Of a stretch of 64,000 bases of DNA, positions 1 to 9,491 are shown piece by piece (position 1 is the first letter of the stretch; every line of letters begins with the position of its first letter). Location of the stretch: positions 52,067 through 116,066 of the forward strand of contig PLWQ01000018.1 of NCBI GenBank assembly GCA_003165595.1. Reading direction: 5' to 3'. The translations under genes were made by a program, and so were the position numbers. The stretch comes from Fibrobacterota bacterium. Its GTDB lineage: Bacteria > Fibrobacterota > Chitinivibrionia > Chitinivibrionales > FEN-1185. The notes under the pieces were generated by a model. The model was not told where the DNA came from. It made no database searches and saw nothing but the letters and a program-made list of their open reading frames with translations.

Positions 1-2272
1 CCGGCTGGTTCTGCTTGCGGTACAGGTCGCCGATCAGCTTGTACTCGTCAACGGCGTCCGGGTTGGCGGCAACCGCCGTTCGCAGGCTCACCAGCGCGTC
101 GGCGGCTTTGCCCATGTGAAGCTGGCAGCGCGCCAGCGCCGAAGTCGTGCCGGCGCTGTGCGGATCCATCTGCAGAGCCATGCCGTAATAGGAGATAGCC
201 CTGGTGTACGCGCCTTTCTTTTCGAGAAGGGACCCGAGCTGGGCGCACATGGCCGCGTCGGCTTCGCCGGTGCCGGTTGCGGTAGTCAATGCAGTCGCCG
301 CTTCTTCCCGCGTTCCGCGGGAAAGCGCAAGCTCTGCATATCGCTTGTAAACCCCCTTGATCGCGGGATCGAGCGCGGTCGCCTTTCGGTACGCGGCCAG
401 GGCTTCGTCGAAGCTTTTCATATCGTAGTACAGGTCGCCAAGTCGTTTCCAGGCTTCGGCGTCGCGGGGAAGGAGCTTGCAATACTTTTTGAGATAGGTG
501 GCTGCCTGCAGATCGTCGCCAAGGGCCGCGGCAGCGTCATACAGAGTCTTGAAAACGTCGGAGTTCTGCGGCAGGAGTTTTGACAGCGACTTGTACACGT
601 CCAGAGCCTTGCGGTATTCCCGGCGGGCATACAGGGCAGCGCCGAGCCTCATCCGGGATTCGATATCTGTTTTGTCAAGCTCTGCCACTTTTCCGTCCGC
701 AGCGGACAGGGCCGCGCTGTCCCCGAGCTTCTTGCAGCAGTAGGCGAGTTGTTTCCAGTAGTCGGCCCTGGCGGGCTCCTTCGACACTAGAAAGTCGAGC
801 TGTTCCCTGGCATCCTTGTATCGGTCGGTGCGAAGGCTCGCTTCGGCCGCAACCTTCCGGGGTTCGACCAGCGACGGGTCTTTCCGTATGGCAAGTCTTG
901 CGGCGTCAAGTGCCCTGTCCCACATTTCGAGTCCGGCCGCGGCCATTGCCACGCCGCACGCGGCGCGCGCGCTGTGATCGAGATCGAAACTTTTCTGGTA
1001 GGAATCCAGGGCGTCGGCATATCGTTTTACTTTGAGGTTGTCGTCGCCGATGGATGCAAACAATGCAGGGTTGGCAGGGCTTTGTGCGGCAAGCTTCAGG
1101 TATGTCTCGTGCGCCTTGTCCGGCATGCGCGCTTTCTGATACAAATCCGCCAGCCGCTCAAGCGCGGCCGTGTTGGTTTCGTCACGCCTGGCCTCCTGCT
1201 CGAGGCACGATATCGCCCGCTTCAAACTACCGGCACCCGCGTAGGCCTCGGCAAGCCGATTGTTGATGTCCGGCGCCAGCGAATGTCCGGTGTCGGCGGC
1301 GGCGACAAACTTGAGATGGGAAATCGCGGCGGCAAAATGTTTCCGTTCAAGCTCGCCTGATCCTGTCTTAAGGTGCGAAACCACGGACTCGACCGATTTT
1401 GAGCGGCCGAACGCCTCTGCCGCCGCCTTGTAGGCCGAAAACGCGTCGGCGCCGCCGGTCTTTTCGGTTGCGACCGCACGATTGTAGCAGTCCGTTGCCG
1501 TCATTATTCCTTTGTCAACAACTTTCTCATATTCGCTTGCCGACGCAAGGAACTTTTCCTTCCGGTAGTACGCGCGCGCCAAGTCGAGGTCCGCGTCGAA
1601 CAGCGAGGGATTTCTTTCGAGCGCGTCCTTGAGAAAGACGAGCGCCGAATCCGTCTTGCCAGCGTCGAGGAGCGCATGGCCGATCCGGTAGGCTTCTTCG
1701 GCGTTCGGAGATGCGGCGAAGGCGGTTCGCATGAGCGCCAGTGCCTTGTCGAACGCACGTTCTTTCCAATAGAGATCCGCGAGCGTCCGGATGACGGCTA
1801 CGTTTTTCGGATCCATGTCTATGGCTTTTTGCAGCGCGGTCTTTGCCTGGCCCGTCTTTCCGAGCGCGATGCTCGCAGTGGCGTATTCCCGCGCCGCGGG
1901 CGCCGCTGGCCTGAGAGTGAGGGATCTACTTGCAAAAGTCAATGCCTTGGCGTGCATGCCCATTCTGTTGTAAATCGCGGCGATTCCGGTCAATGCATCG
2001 GCGTTCTTGGGGTCCATGCGCGAGCCGACCAGATAGCAGGCAAGCGACCGGTCCAGAAAACCGAGTTCTTCGTTGGCTTCGCCCAGCTTTGCCCAGATAT
2101 CGGCAGTGCGAGAGGGCGAGGGAATCGCCGAGTCGGCGTACGCGGTTGCTTCCGCGTATTTTTTCGATGTGATCAATTGGTCCAACGTTGTATCGGGGAA
2201 TATTGGCTGGGTCAAAAACAGACAGAGGACCACAAGCAGACAGGAGCGGTTGGGGAAATCGGCGTTTGTCAT
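1..2272 (-). CDS. TPR-repeat protein, 3' end beyond window
   Basis: The frame is open from an ATG at 2270-2272 to the left edge, about 757 codons, so the C-terminus is missing. Residues about 10-25 are strongly hydrophobic (CLLVVLCLFLTQPIF), which fits a signal peptide or membrane anchor. Almost all the rest reads as tandem tetratricopeptide repeats of about 34 residues, with A/L/Y helix positions and the usual proline at repeat ends (DPKNADAL, DMDPKNVAV, NPDAVDEYK). TPR arrays are protein-interaction scaffolds; the partner cannot be inferred. The protein is probably exported to the periplasm or envelope. No good ribosome site precedes the ATG. The absence of stops was checked at both ends and in several internal stretches, not codon by codon. 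Confidence 0.85.
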   Translation of the reverse strand, partial: MTNADFPNRSCLLVVLCLFLTQPIFPDTTLDQLITSKKYAEATAYADSAIPSPSRTADIWAKLGEANEELGFLDRSLACYLVGSRMDPKNADALTGIAAIYNRMGMHAKALTFASRSLTLRPAAPAAREYATASIALGKTGQAKTALQKAIDMDPKNVAVIRTLADLYWKERAFDKALALMRTAFAASPNAEEAYRIGHALLDAGKTDSALVFLKDALERNPSLFDADLDLARAYYRKEKFLASASEYEKVVDKGIMTATDCYNRAVATEKTGGADAFSAYKAAAEAFGRSKSVESVVSHLKTGSGELERKHFAAAISHLKFVAAADTGHSLAPDINNRLAEAYAGAGSLKRAISCLEQEARRDETNTAALERLADLYQKARMPDKAHETYLKLAAQSPANPALFASIGDDNLKVKRYADALDSYQKSFDLDHSARAACGVAMAAAGLEMWDRALDAARLAIRKDPSLVEPRKVAAEASLRTDRYKDAREQLDFLVSKEPARADYWKQLAYCCKKLGDSAALSAADGKVAELDKTDIESRMRLGAALYARREYRKALDVYKSLSKLLPQNSDVFKTLYDAAAALGDDLQAATYLKKYCKLLPRDAEAWKRLGDLYYDMKSFDEALAAYRKATALDPAIKGVYKRYAELALSRGTREEAATALTTATGTGEADAAMCAQLGSLLEKKGAYTRAISYYGMALQMDPHSAGTTSALARCQLHMGKAADALVSLRTAVAANPDAVDEYKLIGDLYRKQNQP

Positions 2273-2484
2273 ATTCAGGTCTTTGTGCGACCGCGGAAGG
2301 TTCGGGGAAGTCTTCTTGCAATATAAAAGCGGGGGAGCATGGAAAGACAGCGGAAAATGTGGCAGGGAGGCATCCTAAAGGGTATGCCGGTCTTCTCCCG
2401 GAGAAATTTCGAATGACGGATCACCTCGTTCGCATCGGTCCGCGTTGCTTTCGGATGCTCACCTTGGCCGGCAGTACGCGCCGG

Positions 2485-3459
2485 CTACTTCACTGACCCA
2501 ACCGTCCATGAAACACCGTCTGCGGAGGTGAGAACCATGCCGTCCGTACCTACTGCCAGAAATTGATTCTTTCCGTAGATGACGCCGTTGATCACGTTTG
2601 AGGTTCCGGAATTGCGCCCGGTCCATACGGTTCCATCAGGGGAAGTGAGAACTGTTCCGTTGTTTCCCACCACCACAAACAAGCCGTTTCCGAAGGTAGC
2701 TCCGTTGAGAAATTCCGACGTTCCTGAACTCCTGATCGTCCACGAGCCGGCATCGGGAGAGGTGAGAATAGTGCCGTTTTTGCCCACAGCGACAAATTGA
2801 CTGTCACCGTAAGCAACTCCGCTGAGACTCGGTATAGCTGTTGAGCTATAGGCTGTCCAAGTGACGCCGTCGGGCGAACTCATGATGGCGTCGCCGTATC
2901 CCACGGCGACATACTTGCCCCCGCCGAACACGATGCCATTGAGAAGTTCCGTCGTGCCGGAATTCCTGATTGTCCATGAGTTTCCGTCGGAAGACGTCAG
3001 AATGGTGCCCCTGTCACCGGCAACAACGAATTGGCCTCCTCCGTAGGTAATACCATTAAGGGCGGGCGTCGTTGCGGAAATCCGGGTTGACCAGGAAATG
3101 CCGTCCGCGGATCCAAGAATGGTGCCGACGTCGCCAACGGCCACAAATTGACTATCTCCATATGCAACTCCATAGAGCGTACTTGTTGTTCCCGATGTTC
3201 TCCCGATCCACGTACCGCTGTCGGACCAACTGAAAATCGTGCCGGAAGCGGATATAGACCATGGATTGTCACTGCTTGTCTGGCTTCCTCCTACAATCAG
3301 GTAGGCACCATTATGCCAGATGACCCCGTAATTGTCTTCTTCGGTTACCTGTTTGTTATCCTGCCTCACCGGATTGAGCCTGGGGAAATCTGGACCGCAA
3401 GCCAGCAGAAGGGAAAGTCCGACGACCATGAGAGAGGCGACTGAGAAAGCTCGGTTCAT
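2485..3459 (-). CDS. Secreted lipoprotein with seven beta-propeller-type repeats
   Basis: A 324-residue protein with a lipoprotein signal (hydrophobic run ending LLLAC-GP), so it is likely lipid-anchored in the envelope. The mature part is six clear repeats of about 40 residues of the form W-T-x-R-x-S-G-T-T...L-N-G-I-x-Y-G...F-V-A-V-G...G-T-I-L-T-S-x-D-G. A degenerate first copy (YGVIWHNGAYLIVGG) makes seven, as in a seven-bladed propeller. The motif resembles the Ycf48/BNR (sialidase-like) family. The start has a strong ribosome site (AAGGAGGA). A short GCCGGC hairpin overlaps the stop. No enzymatic residues are recognised; a structural or binding role is inferred. The gene appears monocistronic. 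Confidence 0.85.
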   Translation of the reverse strand: MNRAFSVASLMVVGLSLLLACGPDFPRLNPVRQDNKQVTEEDNYGVIWHNGAYLIVGGSQTSSDNPWSISASGTIFSWSDSGTWIGRTSGTTSTLYGVAYGDSQFVAVGDVGTILGSADGISWSTRISATTPALNGITYGGGQFVVAGDRGTILTSSDGNSWTIRNSGTTELLNGIVFGGGKYVAVGYGDAIMSSPDGVTWTAYSSTAIPSLSGVAYGDSQFVAVGKNGTILTSPDAGSWTIRSSGTSEFLNGATFGNGLFVVVGNNGTVLTSPDGTVWTGRNSGTSNVINGVIYGKNQFLAVGTDGMVLTSADGVSWTVGSVK

Positions 3460-3827
3460 TATTTCCTCCTTGGTGAAACGCTGATCTTTTACCCTTGCAA
3501 TCCGTGGTCTGAGCTCCCCGCAGCGGAACAGGCGTTCATTTTGGAAGAACTAAGCCGGGACTACGATCTCAACGTTCTAATCACGATGCGACAAATCGCA
3601 TTCATATGTTTGACACCGGCTTCCCCGATTCCGTTTCAACCAATCGGACTTCTTTCGGTGCAGGTATCCGGCCAACCAAGCCGTCGCCCGCGCCTCCATC
3701 GAATGCAGACGGCTTCGCAGGTTTTGCCCAAGCCTCCCGGTGTTGCGTAGTGTATTTTGTGTGGTTTCCTCAAGGCCTTACGGTATGGTATTTGCCCGAT
3801 ATTTCGTGCAAGCAGAGGTGATTAAGA
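3460..3827. other. Intergenic gap between divergent genes
   Basis: This 368-bp gap separates the divergent lipoprotein and histidine kinase genes. It must carry both promoters, but no convincing -35/-10 pair was found. The ribosome sites sit at its two ends (AAGGAGGA for the minus gene, GAGGTGAT for the plus gene). Short open frames inside show no family signature. Confidence 0.5.
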
Positions 3828-5780
3828 ATGCCCGATTCCACGATTCTGTCCGATGCCGTCGCCGCGAGCATAATTGACGCTGCCGTTGTGGGGATATTGG
3901 TTGCCGACGTTTCAACCAAGAAGATCCGTTATGCAAATGCCGCACTCTGTGCCATGCTCGGGTATTCGCCACCGGAGCTTTCGCAAATGCCGGTCAAGGA
4001 CATCCACCCCGCCGAGGATCTGTCGCCTGCCCTGGCCAGCTTCGAATCAATTGCCAAAGGCGAAACGAGCCAGGCTCGGTCGGTGCCCTGCGCGAGAAAA
4101 GACCGGACGGTTTTCTACGCCGACATCAACGGTTTCAACCTCACGGTGGGAGCATCACGATGCGTAGTGCAGTTTTTTGCCGACACAACCGAACGGAAGC
4201 GGGCCGAGGACGCGCTCCGGCTTAGTGAAGAGAAATTCCGGGAGCTGGTGAACTTCCTACCGCTTACTATCTATGAGGCAAGCCCTGATGGGTGGTTCAC
4301 CTTTGTCAACCCACGAGGGCTGGAATGGTTCGGCTACGCCGAGGCAGACTTGTCGAAGGGCATTCATATTTTCCAGACTATTTCGGAGCAAGACCGGCCG
4401 CGGTCCGTCGAGAACTTTAGAGTGGTGATGTCGTCGGGCGAGTCCGCGCCTCACGAATACCTGGCCATCCGGAAAGACGGAAGCACGTTTCCCGTCTTGC
4501 TTCACTCCAGCCGAATGATGAAGGACGGCCGGCTGGCCGGGATCCGCGGGATTGTCATGGACATTTCCGAGCGCAAGTTCGTTGAAAACAGCATTCAGAA
4601 CGCGATGAAACTCGAGTCGCTCGGCATCCTGGCCGGCGGCATCGCTCATGATTTCAATAATATGCTCACCGGCATTTTCGGGCATCTGAGCATGGCCCGC
4701 GTGAATCTTGCCTCGGGCACGGAGGCGAGAGAGAATATCGACAAGGCGATTTCGGTTTACGGCCGGGCGAAGGCTCTCACGCAGCAGCTCCTGACATTCG
4801 CGAAAGGCGGAGTTCCTGCAAAGCAAAGGATTTCCGTTTCGGGTATTCTCAAGGATACCGTGACTTTCGCTCTCAGCGGCTCCACCATCAGCGCGGCATT
4901 CGATATTCCGGATGATCTCTGGCAATGCGACGCCGACGCGAGCCAGATCGGCCAGGTAATTGACAATATCGTCATCAATGCACGGCAGGCCATGCCCGGA
5001 GGCGGCACGATCGCGGTGACCGCCGGCAACGTGCCCGAAGGGCTGTCCCTTCCGCCGCCGCTTCCCAACCGATCCTTTGTCAAGATTGCAATCCGCGACA
5101 GCGGGCCGGGTATTCCCCCCAACATTCTGCCTCGCATTTTCGATCCGTTCTTTACGACAAAGCGACAGGGAAGCGGTCTTGGACTTGCAACGGCATATTC
5201 AATAGTTAAGAAGCATGACGGTCATATTCTTGCGGAATCGAAAACCGGCGAGGGGACTGTCTTTGCGATTTACCTCCCGGCATCGCCGGCCGATCGGGAT
5301 GTCCGAATGCCGCATGCCCGGCCGGCAGCGGACTCCACGCCTGCGGCGCCATGCCGCGTGCTCCTGATGGACGACGAGCAATCCATTCTTGCGATCGGGT
5401 CGAAATCGCTGGGCGATATCGGGTGCACCGTGACCACTGCGGGTGAAGGCGGCGAGGCAGCAGATCTTTTCCGCACGGCCTTTCGCGACGGCAAACCGTT
5501 CGACGTCGTCGTTCTGGATCTCACCGTTCCCGGAGGCAAGGGCGGCAGGCAGGCTCTTGACGAAATGAAAAACGTCGATCCTTCGGTGCGCGCTGTCGCC
5601 ACGAGCGGCTACTCCGACGATCCGGTAATGTCCGATCCGTGCGTCTACGGTTTCACCGCCAAGCTTGCCAAGCCATATCTGATGGAAGACCTGCAGAAAA
5701 CCGTGGTGGGAATTGCATTGCGCGGTGAAGCGGCGCTCCGGCGCGCAAAGCACGCCGAAATGCCTCCAGCGCAACTATAG
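3828..5780 (+). CDS. Hybrid sensor histidine kinase (PAS-PAS-HisKA-HATPase-REC)
   Basis: A 650-residue signalling protein. Two PAS sensor domains occupy about residues 10-125 and 135-255, each ending in the usual ERK linker (TTERKRAED, ISERKFVEN). The phosphoacceptor H-box GGIAHDFNNML follows with His at 274. The ATPase domain has the N box (DNIVINARQAMP), G1 (DSGPGIPP), F box (FDPFFTTK) and G2 (GSGLGLA). A C-terminal receiver domain (about 515-635) has the acidic pair MDDE, phosphoacceptor Asp564 in VVLDLTVPGG and Lys615. No transmembrane segment is visible, so it is probably cytoplasmic. The terminal receiver suggests a phosphorelay or self-regulation; no output regulator is adjacent. It is closely paralogous to the kinase at 62917-64000. 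Ribosome site GAGGTGAT precedes the ATG. Confidence 0.93.
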   Translation: MPDSTILSDAVAASIIDAAVVGILVADVSTKKIRYANAALCAMLGYSPPELSQMPVKDIHPAEDLSPALASFESIAKGETSQARSVPCARKDRTVFYADINGFNLTVGASRCVVQFFADTTERKRAEDALRLSEEKFRELVNFLPLTIYEASPDGWFTFVNPRGLEWFGYAEADLSKGIHIFQTISEQDRPRSVENFRVVMSSGESAPHEYLAIRKDGSTFPVLLHSSRMMKDGRLAGIRGIVMDISERKFVENSIQNAMKLESLGILAGGIAHDFNNMLTGIFGHLSMARVNLASGTEARENIDKAISVYGRAKALTQQLLTFAKGGVPAKQRISVSGILKDTVTFALSGSTISAAFDIPDDLWQCDADASQIGQVIDNIVINARQAMPGGGTIAVTAGNVPEGLSLPPPLPNRSFVKIAIRDSGPGIPPNILPRIFDPFFTTKRQGSGLGLATAYSIVKKHDGHILAESKTGEGTVFAIYLPASPADRDVRMPHARPAADSTPAAPCRVLLMDDEQSILAIGSKSLGDIGCTVTTAGEGGEAADLFRTAFRDGKPFDVVVLDLTVPGGKGGRQALDEMKNVDPSVRAVATSGYSDDPVMSDPCVYGFTAKLAKPYLMEDLQKTVVGIALRGEAALRRAKHAEMPPAQL

Positions 5781-5811
5781 CCGGTCCAATAACACGTCCC
5801 GGCGGGTGCGA

Positions 5812-6681
5812 CTATGGTATCACCTTGTTTACCGGATACTCAACGATGCCTGTTGCGCCTGCGCGCTTGAGCAGCGGAATGATCTTCTTGATCTCATCCA
5901 CGTGGATAACGGTTTCCACTGCGCACCATTTCTCGTCGGATAAGGTCGAAACCGTCGGGTTGTGCAGCGCCGGCAGCACCATGAGCACGCGCTTCAAATC
6001 CGATTTCCGCACGTTACACTTGAGGCCCGCGAATCTCTCGGCGTTGAGCGTTCCCTGCAGGAGAATGGTGATGTTCTCCAGCTTGCGACGCTTCGCCTCG
6101 TTTTCCCATGAAGACTTGTTCGCAATAAGAATGGTCATTGTCTCCATAAGAACGTCGATCACCCGAAGGCGGTTGGCGCGAAGCGACGAGCCCGTCTCGG
6201 TTATGTCGACAATTGCGTCGACGAGACGGGGCGGCTTTACCTCGGTCGCGCCCCACGAAAACTCCACATCCACCGGGATTTTCTTACTCTTGAAATACCG
6301 CTTTGTGGTCGAAAGCAACTCTGTTGCGATGCGCTTCCCGCGCAAGTCGGCCGGTTTCCTGAAGGGCGAATCTTCCGAAACGGCAAGCACCCACTTGCAC
6401 CGCTGGCGCGACACCTTTGAGTATTCGAGCTCGCACACGCGCACGACCTTTGCATTGTTCTCAATTGTCCAGTCGAGCCCGGTGATGCCGGCGTCGAGAA
6501 TACCCTGCTCCACGTACCGCGGAATTTCCTGCGGCCGCATGAGAATAAGGTCGAGCTCCGGGTCGTCGGACGTGGGAAAGTACGACCGTTCGTCGGCACG
6601 GATGTGGATGTCGGCCTTCTGGAACAGCTCAATTGTCGATTTCTGCAGGCTGCCTTTGGGCAGGCCGAGGGTGAGTTTCAT
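5812..6681 (-). CDS. hisG: ATP phosphoribosyltransferase, long form
   Basis: HisG catalyses the first step of histidine synthesis, joining ATP and PRPP. At 289 residues it is the long form, which carries its own C-terminal regulatory domain and needs no HisZ. Family landmarks include the start LGLPKGSLQ, the DAGITGLDW segment and the PRPP-binding stretch [16 protein letters not shown]. The C-terminal domain (from about 215, with [16 protein letters not shown]) matches the ferredoxin-like allosteric histidine-binding module. No other his biosynthesis gene is nearby, so the pathway is dispersed; hisS at 31231 is not part of it. Confidence 0.95.
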   Translation of the reverse strand: MKLTLGLPKGSLQKSTIELFQKADIHIRADERSYFPTSDDPELDLILMRPQEIPRYVEQGILDAGITGLDWTIENNAKVVRVCELEYSKVSRQRCKWVLAVSEDSPFRKPADLRGKRIATELLSTTKRYFKSKKIPVDVEFSWGATEVKPPRLVDAIVDITETGSSLRANRLRVIDVLMETMTILIANKSSWENEAKRRKLENITILLQGTLNAERFAGLKCNVRKSDLKRVLMVLPALHNPTVSTLSDEKWCAVETVIHVDEIKKIIPLLKRAGATGIVEYPVNKVIP

Positions 6682-6721
6682 GACTTACATCCCTTCAAAA
6701 CATCGTTACTTTTGAGTTGAA

Positions 6722-6799
6722 AGTTTAAAGTGGACAGTTGACAGCTTTAGGAAAAGGTCAGATGGATTACTGTAAACTGTCAGCCGTCAACTTTAAACT
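6722..6799. repeat. Imperfect inverted repeat, 23-bp arms
   Basis: Arms at 6722-6744 and 6777-6799 are near-complementary (AGTTTAAAGTGGACAG... against ...CAACTTTAAACT) with about three mismatches around a 32-bp spacer. It fills the gap between etfA and hisG. The word composition (TTGACAG, TTTAAAG) is low-complexity. It could form a transcript hairpin between the two minus-strand genes, but there is no T-run. Confidence 0.6.
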
Positions 6800-6807
6800 G
6801 GTTTTGC

Positions 6808-8010
6808 TCATTTCCCCAACTGTTCTTTAAACGCCCTGGTGAGCGCCGGCAAAATCTGCAGCGCGTCGCCCACGATGCCGAGGTTAGCGATCTGGAAAAT
6901 GTCGGCGCCGGGGTCCTTGTTGACGGCGATGATGTAATCGGCCGATTGCATGCCCGCCATATGCTGAACCGATCCGGAAATTCCGCAGGCAACGTAGAGC
7001 TTCGGACACACGGTCTTTCCTGTTTGTCCAACCTGATGCGAATAGGGAATCCAGCCCGCGTCCACCGCGGCGCGGCTTGCGCCGACCGCCCCGCCAAGTA
7101 CCGATGCCAGGTCGAACAGCAGTTGCATGTTTTTTGGGTCCTGCATGCCGCGGCCGCCCGACACGATGATGTCGGCTTCGGTGATATTGATGGTCGAACT
7201 CGCTTCCTTCACGATGTTCGCAATCGTGGTGCGTATGGTAAGCGCCGAATCGGGCACGTCGATAACCGTCACTTCACCCGTGCGGCTGTCGTCCCGAACC
7301 GCCTGCTTCATCACCTTGTGGCGCACCGTGGCCATCTGCGGCCTGTGGTGCGGGCAGATAATGGTTGCCATGAGGTTTCCGCCGAACGCGGGCCGCGTGC
7401 CCAGCAACAGCCGTTTTTCCACGTCCACTTCGAGCTTGGTGCAGTCGGCGGTGAGGCCGCCCCACACGCGCGCGGCAACCTTGGGTATAAAGGACCGGCC
7501 GGTGGCTGTCGCTCCGGCAAGCACGATGCTCGGTTTTTCCTTGTCAACAAATTCGGAAACGATCTGTCCGTAGCTGTCGTCCTGAAAATTGGCGAGCTTC
7601 GCGCTGTTGTAGTAGACAACGCGGTCTGCGCCGTACTTCACCAGGTCGCCGGCGGTTGTTTGCATGCCGGACCCCAGGAGCACGGCAATCAGTTTCTCTC
7701 CCAGTTGGTCCGCCAGTTTTCTTCCCTCGCCGAGCATTTCGTAGGATACGCCCGCTACTGCGCCGTCGTGCTGTTCTATGAATACGGCAACGTTCTTGTA
7801 CGCGGAAATATCCGCGAGCATGGCCGACGAGTCTTTCGTTATCGTAATGGCCTGATATTTCTTGCATGCTTCCACACAGGCGGCGCACAAGTTGCACTTC
7901 GCGGGGTCGATAACCGCCTTTTTGTCGGTGATCGTGATTGCGCTCTGGCTGCAGGCGCGCACGCACAGCGAACAACCGATGCATTTTTCGAGATCGACTT
8001 TAATTCCCAT
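6808..8010 (-). CDS. etfA: Electron transfer flavoprotein alpha subunit with N-terminal 2[4Fe-4S] ferredoxin domain
   Basis: Residues 1-55 form a bacterial-type ferredoxin domain with two complete cluster motifs (Cys 10, 13, 16, 20 and Cys 39, 42, 45, 49). They are fused to a normal EtfA: N-terminal alpha/beta domain, then the C-terminal FAD-binding domain with GASRAAVDAGW, HQVGQTGKTVCPKLYVACG and ISGSVQHMAGM. This fusion is typical of anaerobic ETFs, including electron-bifurcating complexes such as the lactate dehydrogenase LctBCD of Acetobacterium. EtfB lies 14 bp upstream. No acyl-CoA dehydrogenase, lactate dehydrogenase or FixCX partner is in the window, so the electron donor is unknown and bifurcation is only a possibility. 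Confidence 0.94.
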   Translation of the reverse strand: MGIKVDLEKCIGCSLCVRACSQSAITITDKKAVIDPAKCNLCAACVEACKKYQAITITKDSSAMLADISAYKNVAVFIEQHDGAVAGVSYEMLGEGRKLADQLGEKLIAVLLGSGMQTTAGDLVKYGADRVVYYNSAKLANFQDDSYGQIVSEFVDKEKPSIVLAGATATGRSFIPKVAARVWGGLTADCTKLEVDVEKRLLLGTRPAFGGNLMATIICPHHRPQMATVRHKVMKQAVRDDSRTGEVTVIDVPDSALTIRTTIANIVKEASSTINITEADIIVSGGRGMQDPKNMQLLFDLASVLGGAVGASRAAVDAGWIPYSHQVGQTGKTVCPKLYVACGISGSVQHMAGMQSADYIIAVNKDPGADIFQIANLGIVGDALQILPALTRAFKEQLGK

Positions 8011-8024
8011 GAGTCGTGGTTCCT

Positions 8025-8819
8025 TTATCGGATGACGCCGAGATCGAGAATGGTTGATTTGATCTTGTTCACCAGGTCGCCGGTTTCGCCGCCCATCTTT
8101 TCGCCGCCCGTCTTTCGCTGCGGAACAAACGAACGCAGCACCTGCGTGGGGCTTCCCTTGAGGCCGATTTTTTCCTTGTCGGCGGCTTTTAAGGCCTCTG
8201 CATTAATTGTTGCAACCGCGGTCTTCTTCGCCCGCATTTTCCCTTTGAGCGACGCCATGCGCGGCACGTTGATTTCCTTGACAACAGTCATGAGGCCGGG
8301 CAGCGGCATGTCCACCACTTCGTACCCGTCTTCCATCATTCGTTCAACGCGGATCTGCGTTTCGGACACGTCCTCCACTTTCCTTACCCATGCCACAAAC
8401 GGAATGCCCAGCATCTCGGCAACGCCCGGACCAACCTGGGCGGTATCACCGTCGATGGCCTGCTTGCCGCAGATGATGAGATCTACTTTGCCGAGTGTCT
8501 TGATGGCATTGGCGAGCGTGTACGATGTCGCCCAGGTGTCGGATCCCGCAAAAGCCCTGTCGGTGACCAGATATGCTTCGTCTGCGCCCATTGCAATGGC
8601 GCTCTTGAGCACATCCTCGGCCTGCGGTGGGCCCATGGAAATCACTTTGATGACGCAGGTGCCCAGCCGCTCCTTGATGCGCAATGCTTCTTCAATGGCA
8701 TACTCGTCGAACGGGTTCACCACGGCTTCGACCCCGGCGCGGATAAGGGTCCCGGTGTCCGGATTGATCTTCACCTGCGTCGTGCCCGGCACCTGCTTAA
8801 TGCAAACCACTATGTTCAC
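8025..8819 (-). CDS. etfB: Electron transfer flavoprotein beta subunit
   Basis: A 264-residue EtfB, the partner of the EtfA encoded immediately downstream. It starts MNIVVCIKQVPGTTQVK and has the nucleotide-binding loop GKQAIDGDTAQVGP and the family signature region MPLPGLMTVVKEINVPR. Canonical EtfB binds AMP, while bifurcating relatives bind a second FAD here; the sequence alone does not settle which applies. The pair is probably co-transcribed. Downstream of ybeY, a GGAGGCA/TGCCTCC hairpin near 8905-8935 separates it from that gene. Confidence 0.94.
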   Translation of the reverse strand: MNIVVCIKQVPGTTQVKINPDTGTLIRAGVEAVVNPFDEYAIEEALRIKERLGTCVIKVISMGPPQAEDVLKSAIAMGADEAYLVTDRAFAGSDTWATSYTLANAIKTLGKVDLIICGKQAIDGDTAQVGPGVAEMLGIPFVAWVRKVEDVSETQIRVERMMEDGYEVVDMPLPGLMTVVKEINVPRMASLKGKMRAKKTAVATINAEALKAADKEKIGLKGSPTQVLRSFVPQRKTGGEKMGGETGDLVNKIKSTILDLGVIR

Positions 8820-8941
8820 GAATGAAGCTCCTTGTGAGGTGATTTACGGATAATAGGAGTCTGGGACGAAAGAGAGAATCTTATAAAATACTTGATGAGG
8901 GCAGGGGAGGCAACTGCCGGAAAGCTGCCTCCGCGGCTCCA

Positions 8942-9379
8942 TTATTGAACGTACTTTCCTTCTTTTCTGCGCATCCTTTTAGTGTCCGCCTCCGTTTCAT
9001 GATCGAACCCCAGCAAATGAAACATCCCGTGCACAAACAGTCGAAGCACCTCATTGGCGTAGGTCACGCCATATTCCTCGGCCTGCGCCCGTGCTCTCTG
9101 CAAAGAAATGTAGATTTCCCCCAGCAGGTCCGATTCGTCGTAATTGAATGAAAGCACGTCGGTGGGGCTGTCCTTGTGCCGGAACATCGCATTGAGTTTC
9201 CTAATGGCCCGGTTGGAGCAGAGGATAACGTGCGTTGTACGGTCACGGGGAATGCGTTCGTTTTTGTAAATGAGACGCGCGGTATGGAGAAGTAACCGGC
9301 CGGGACAGGGAAGATTCTCATACGCGTGACAAAGCAGGAGGGGTTCGCCTGATGGGCACGGTTTTGTCGAGTGATTCAT
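8942..9379 (-). CDS. ybeY: Endoribonuclease YbeY (16S rRNA maturation)
   Basis: A 145-residue zinc metalloprotein of the UPF0054 family, which matures the 16S rRNA 3' end and takes part in ribosome quality control. The zinc motif HxxxHxxxxxH is intact (HGMFHLLGFDH, His 117, 121 and 127). The upstream hallmark DSPTDVLSFNYDE and the GEIYISL strand are present. The length is normal. The usual neighbours phoH or era are not in the window. Confidence 0.95.
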   Translation of the reverse strand: MNHSTKPCPSGEPLLLCHAYENLPCPGRLLLHTARLIYKNERIPRDRTTHVILCSNRAIRKLNAMFRHKDSPTDVLSFNYDESDLLGEIYISLQRARAQAEEYGVTYANEVLRLFVHGMFHLLGFDHETEADTKRMRRKEGKYVQ

Positions 9380-9448
9380 TGAAACTTACTTTCTTTGGAC
9401 GGTTATTTTTCACCGCGGCCTGTCAGGAAAACAAGGCGGCAAAAATCA

Positions 9449-9477
9449 TTGACGCCTGGCCAGAAACATTGTAAGAT
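9449..9477 (+). promoter_or_regulatory. Candidate sigma-70-type promoter
   Basis: TTGACG (9449-9454), a 17-bp spacer, then TAAGAT (9472-9477). It lies about 265 bp upstream of the FecR-protein start, with repeat copy A between them. It could drive the FecR/beta-helix operon. Confidence 0.4.
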
Positions 9478-9491
9478 TTTTACGTCCTTTC

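Noticed and set aside
6946-8853. 635-codon plus-strand open frame opposite etfBA
   Set aside because: It mirrors two well-supported genes; long antisense frames are common at this base composition and it has no family resemblance or ribosome site.
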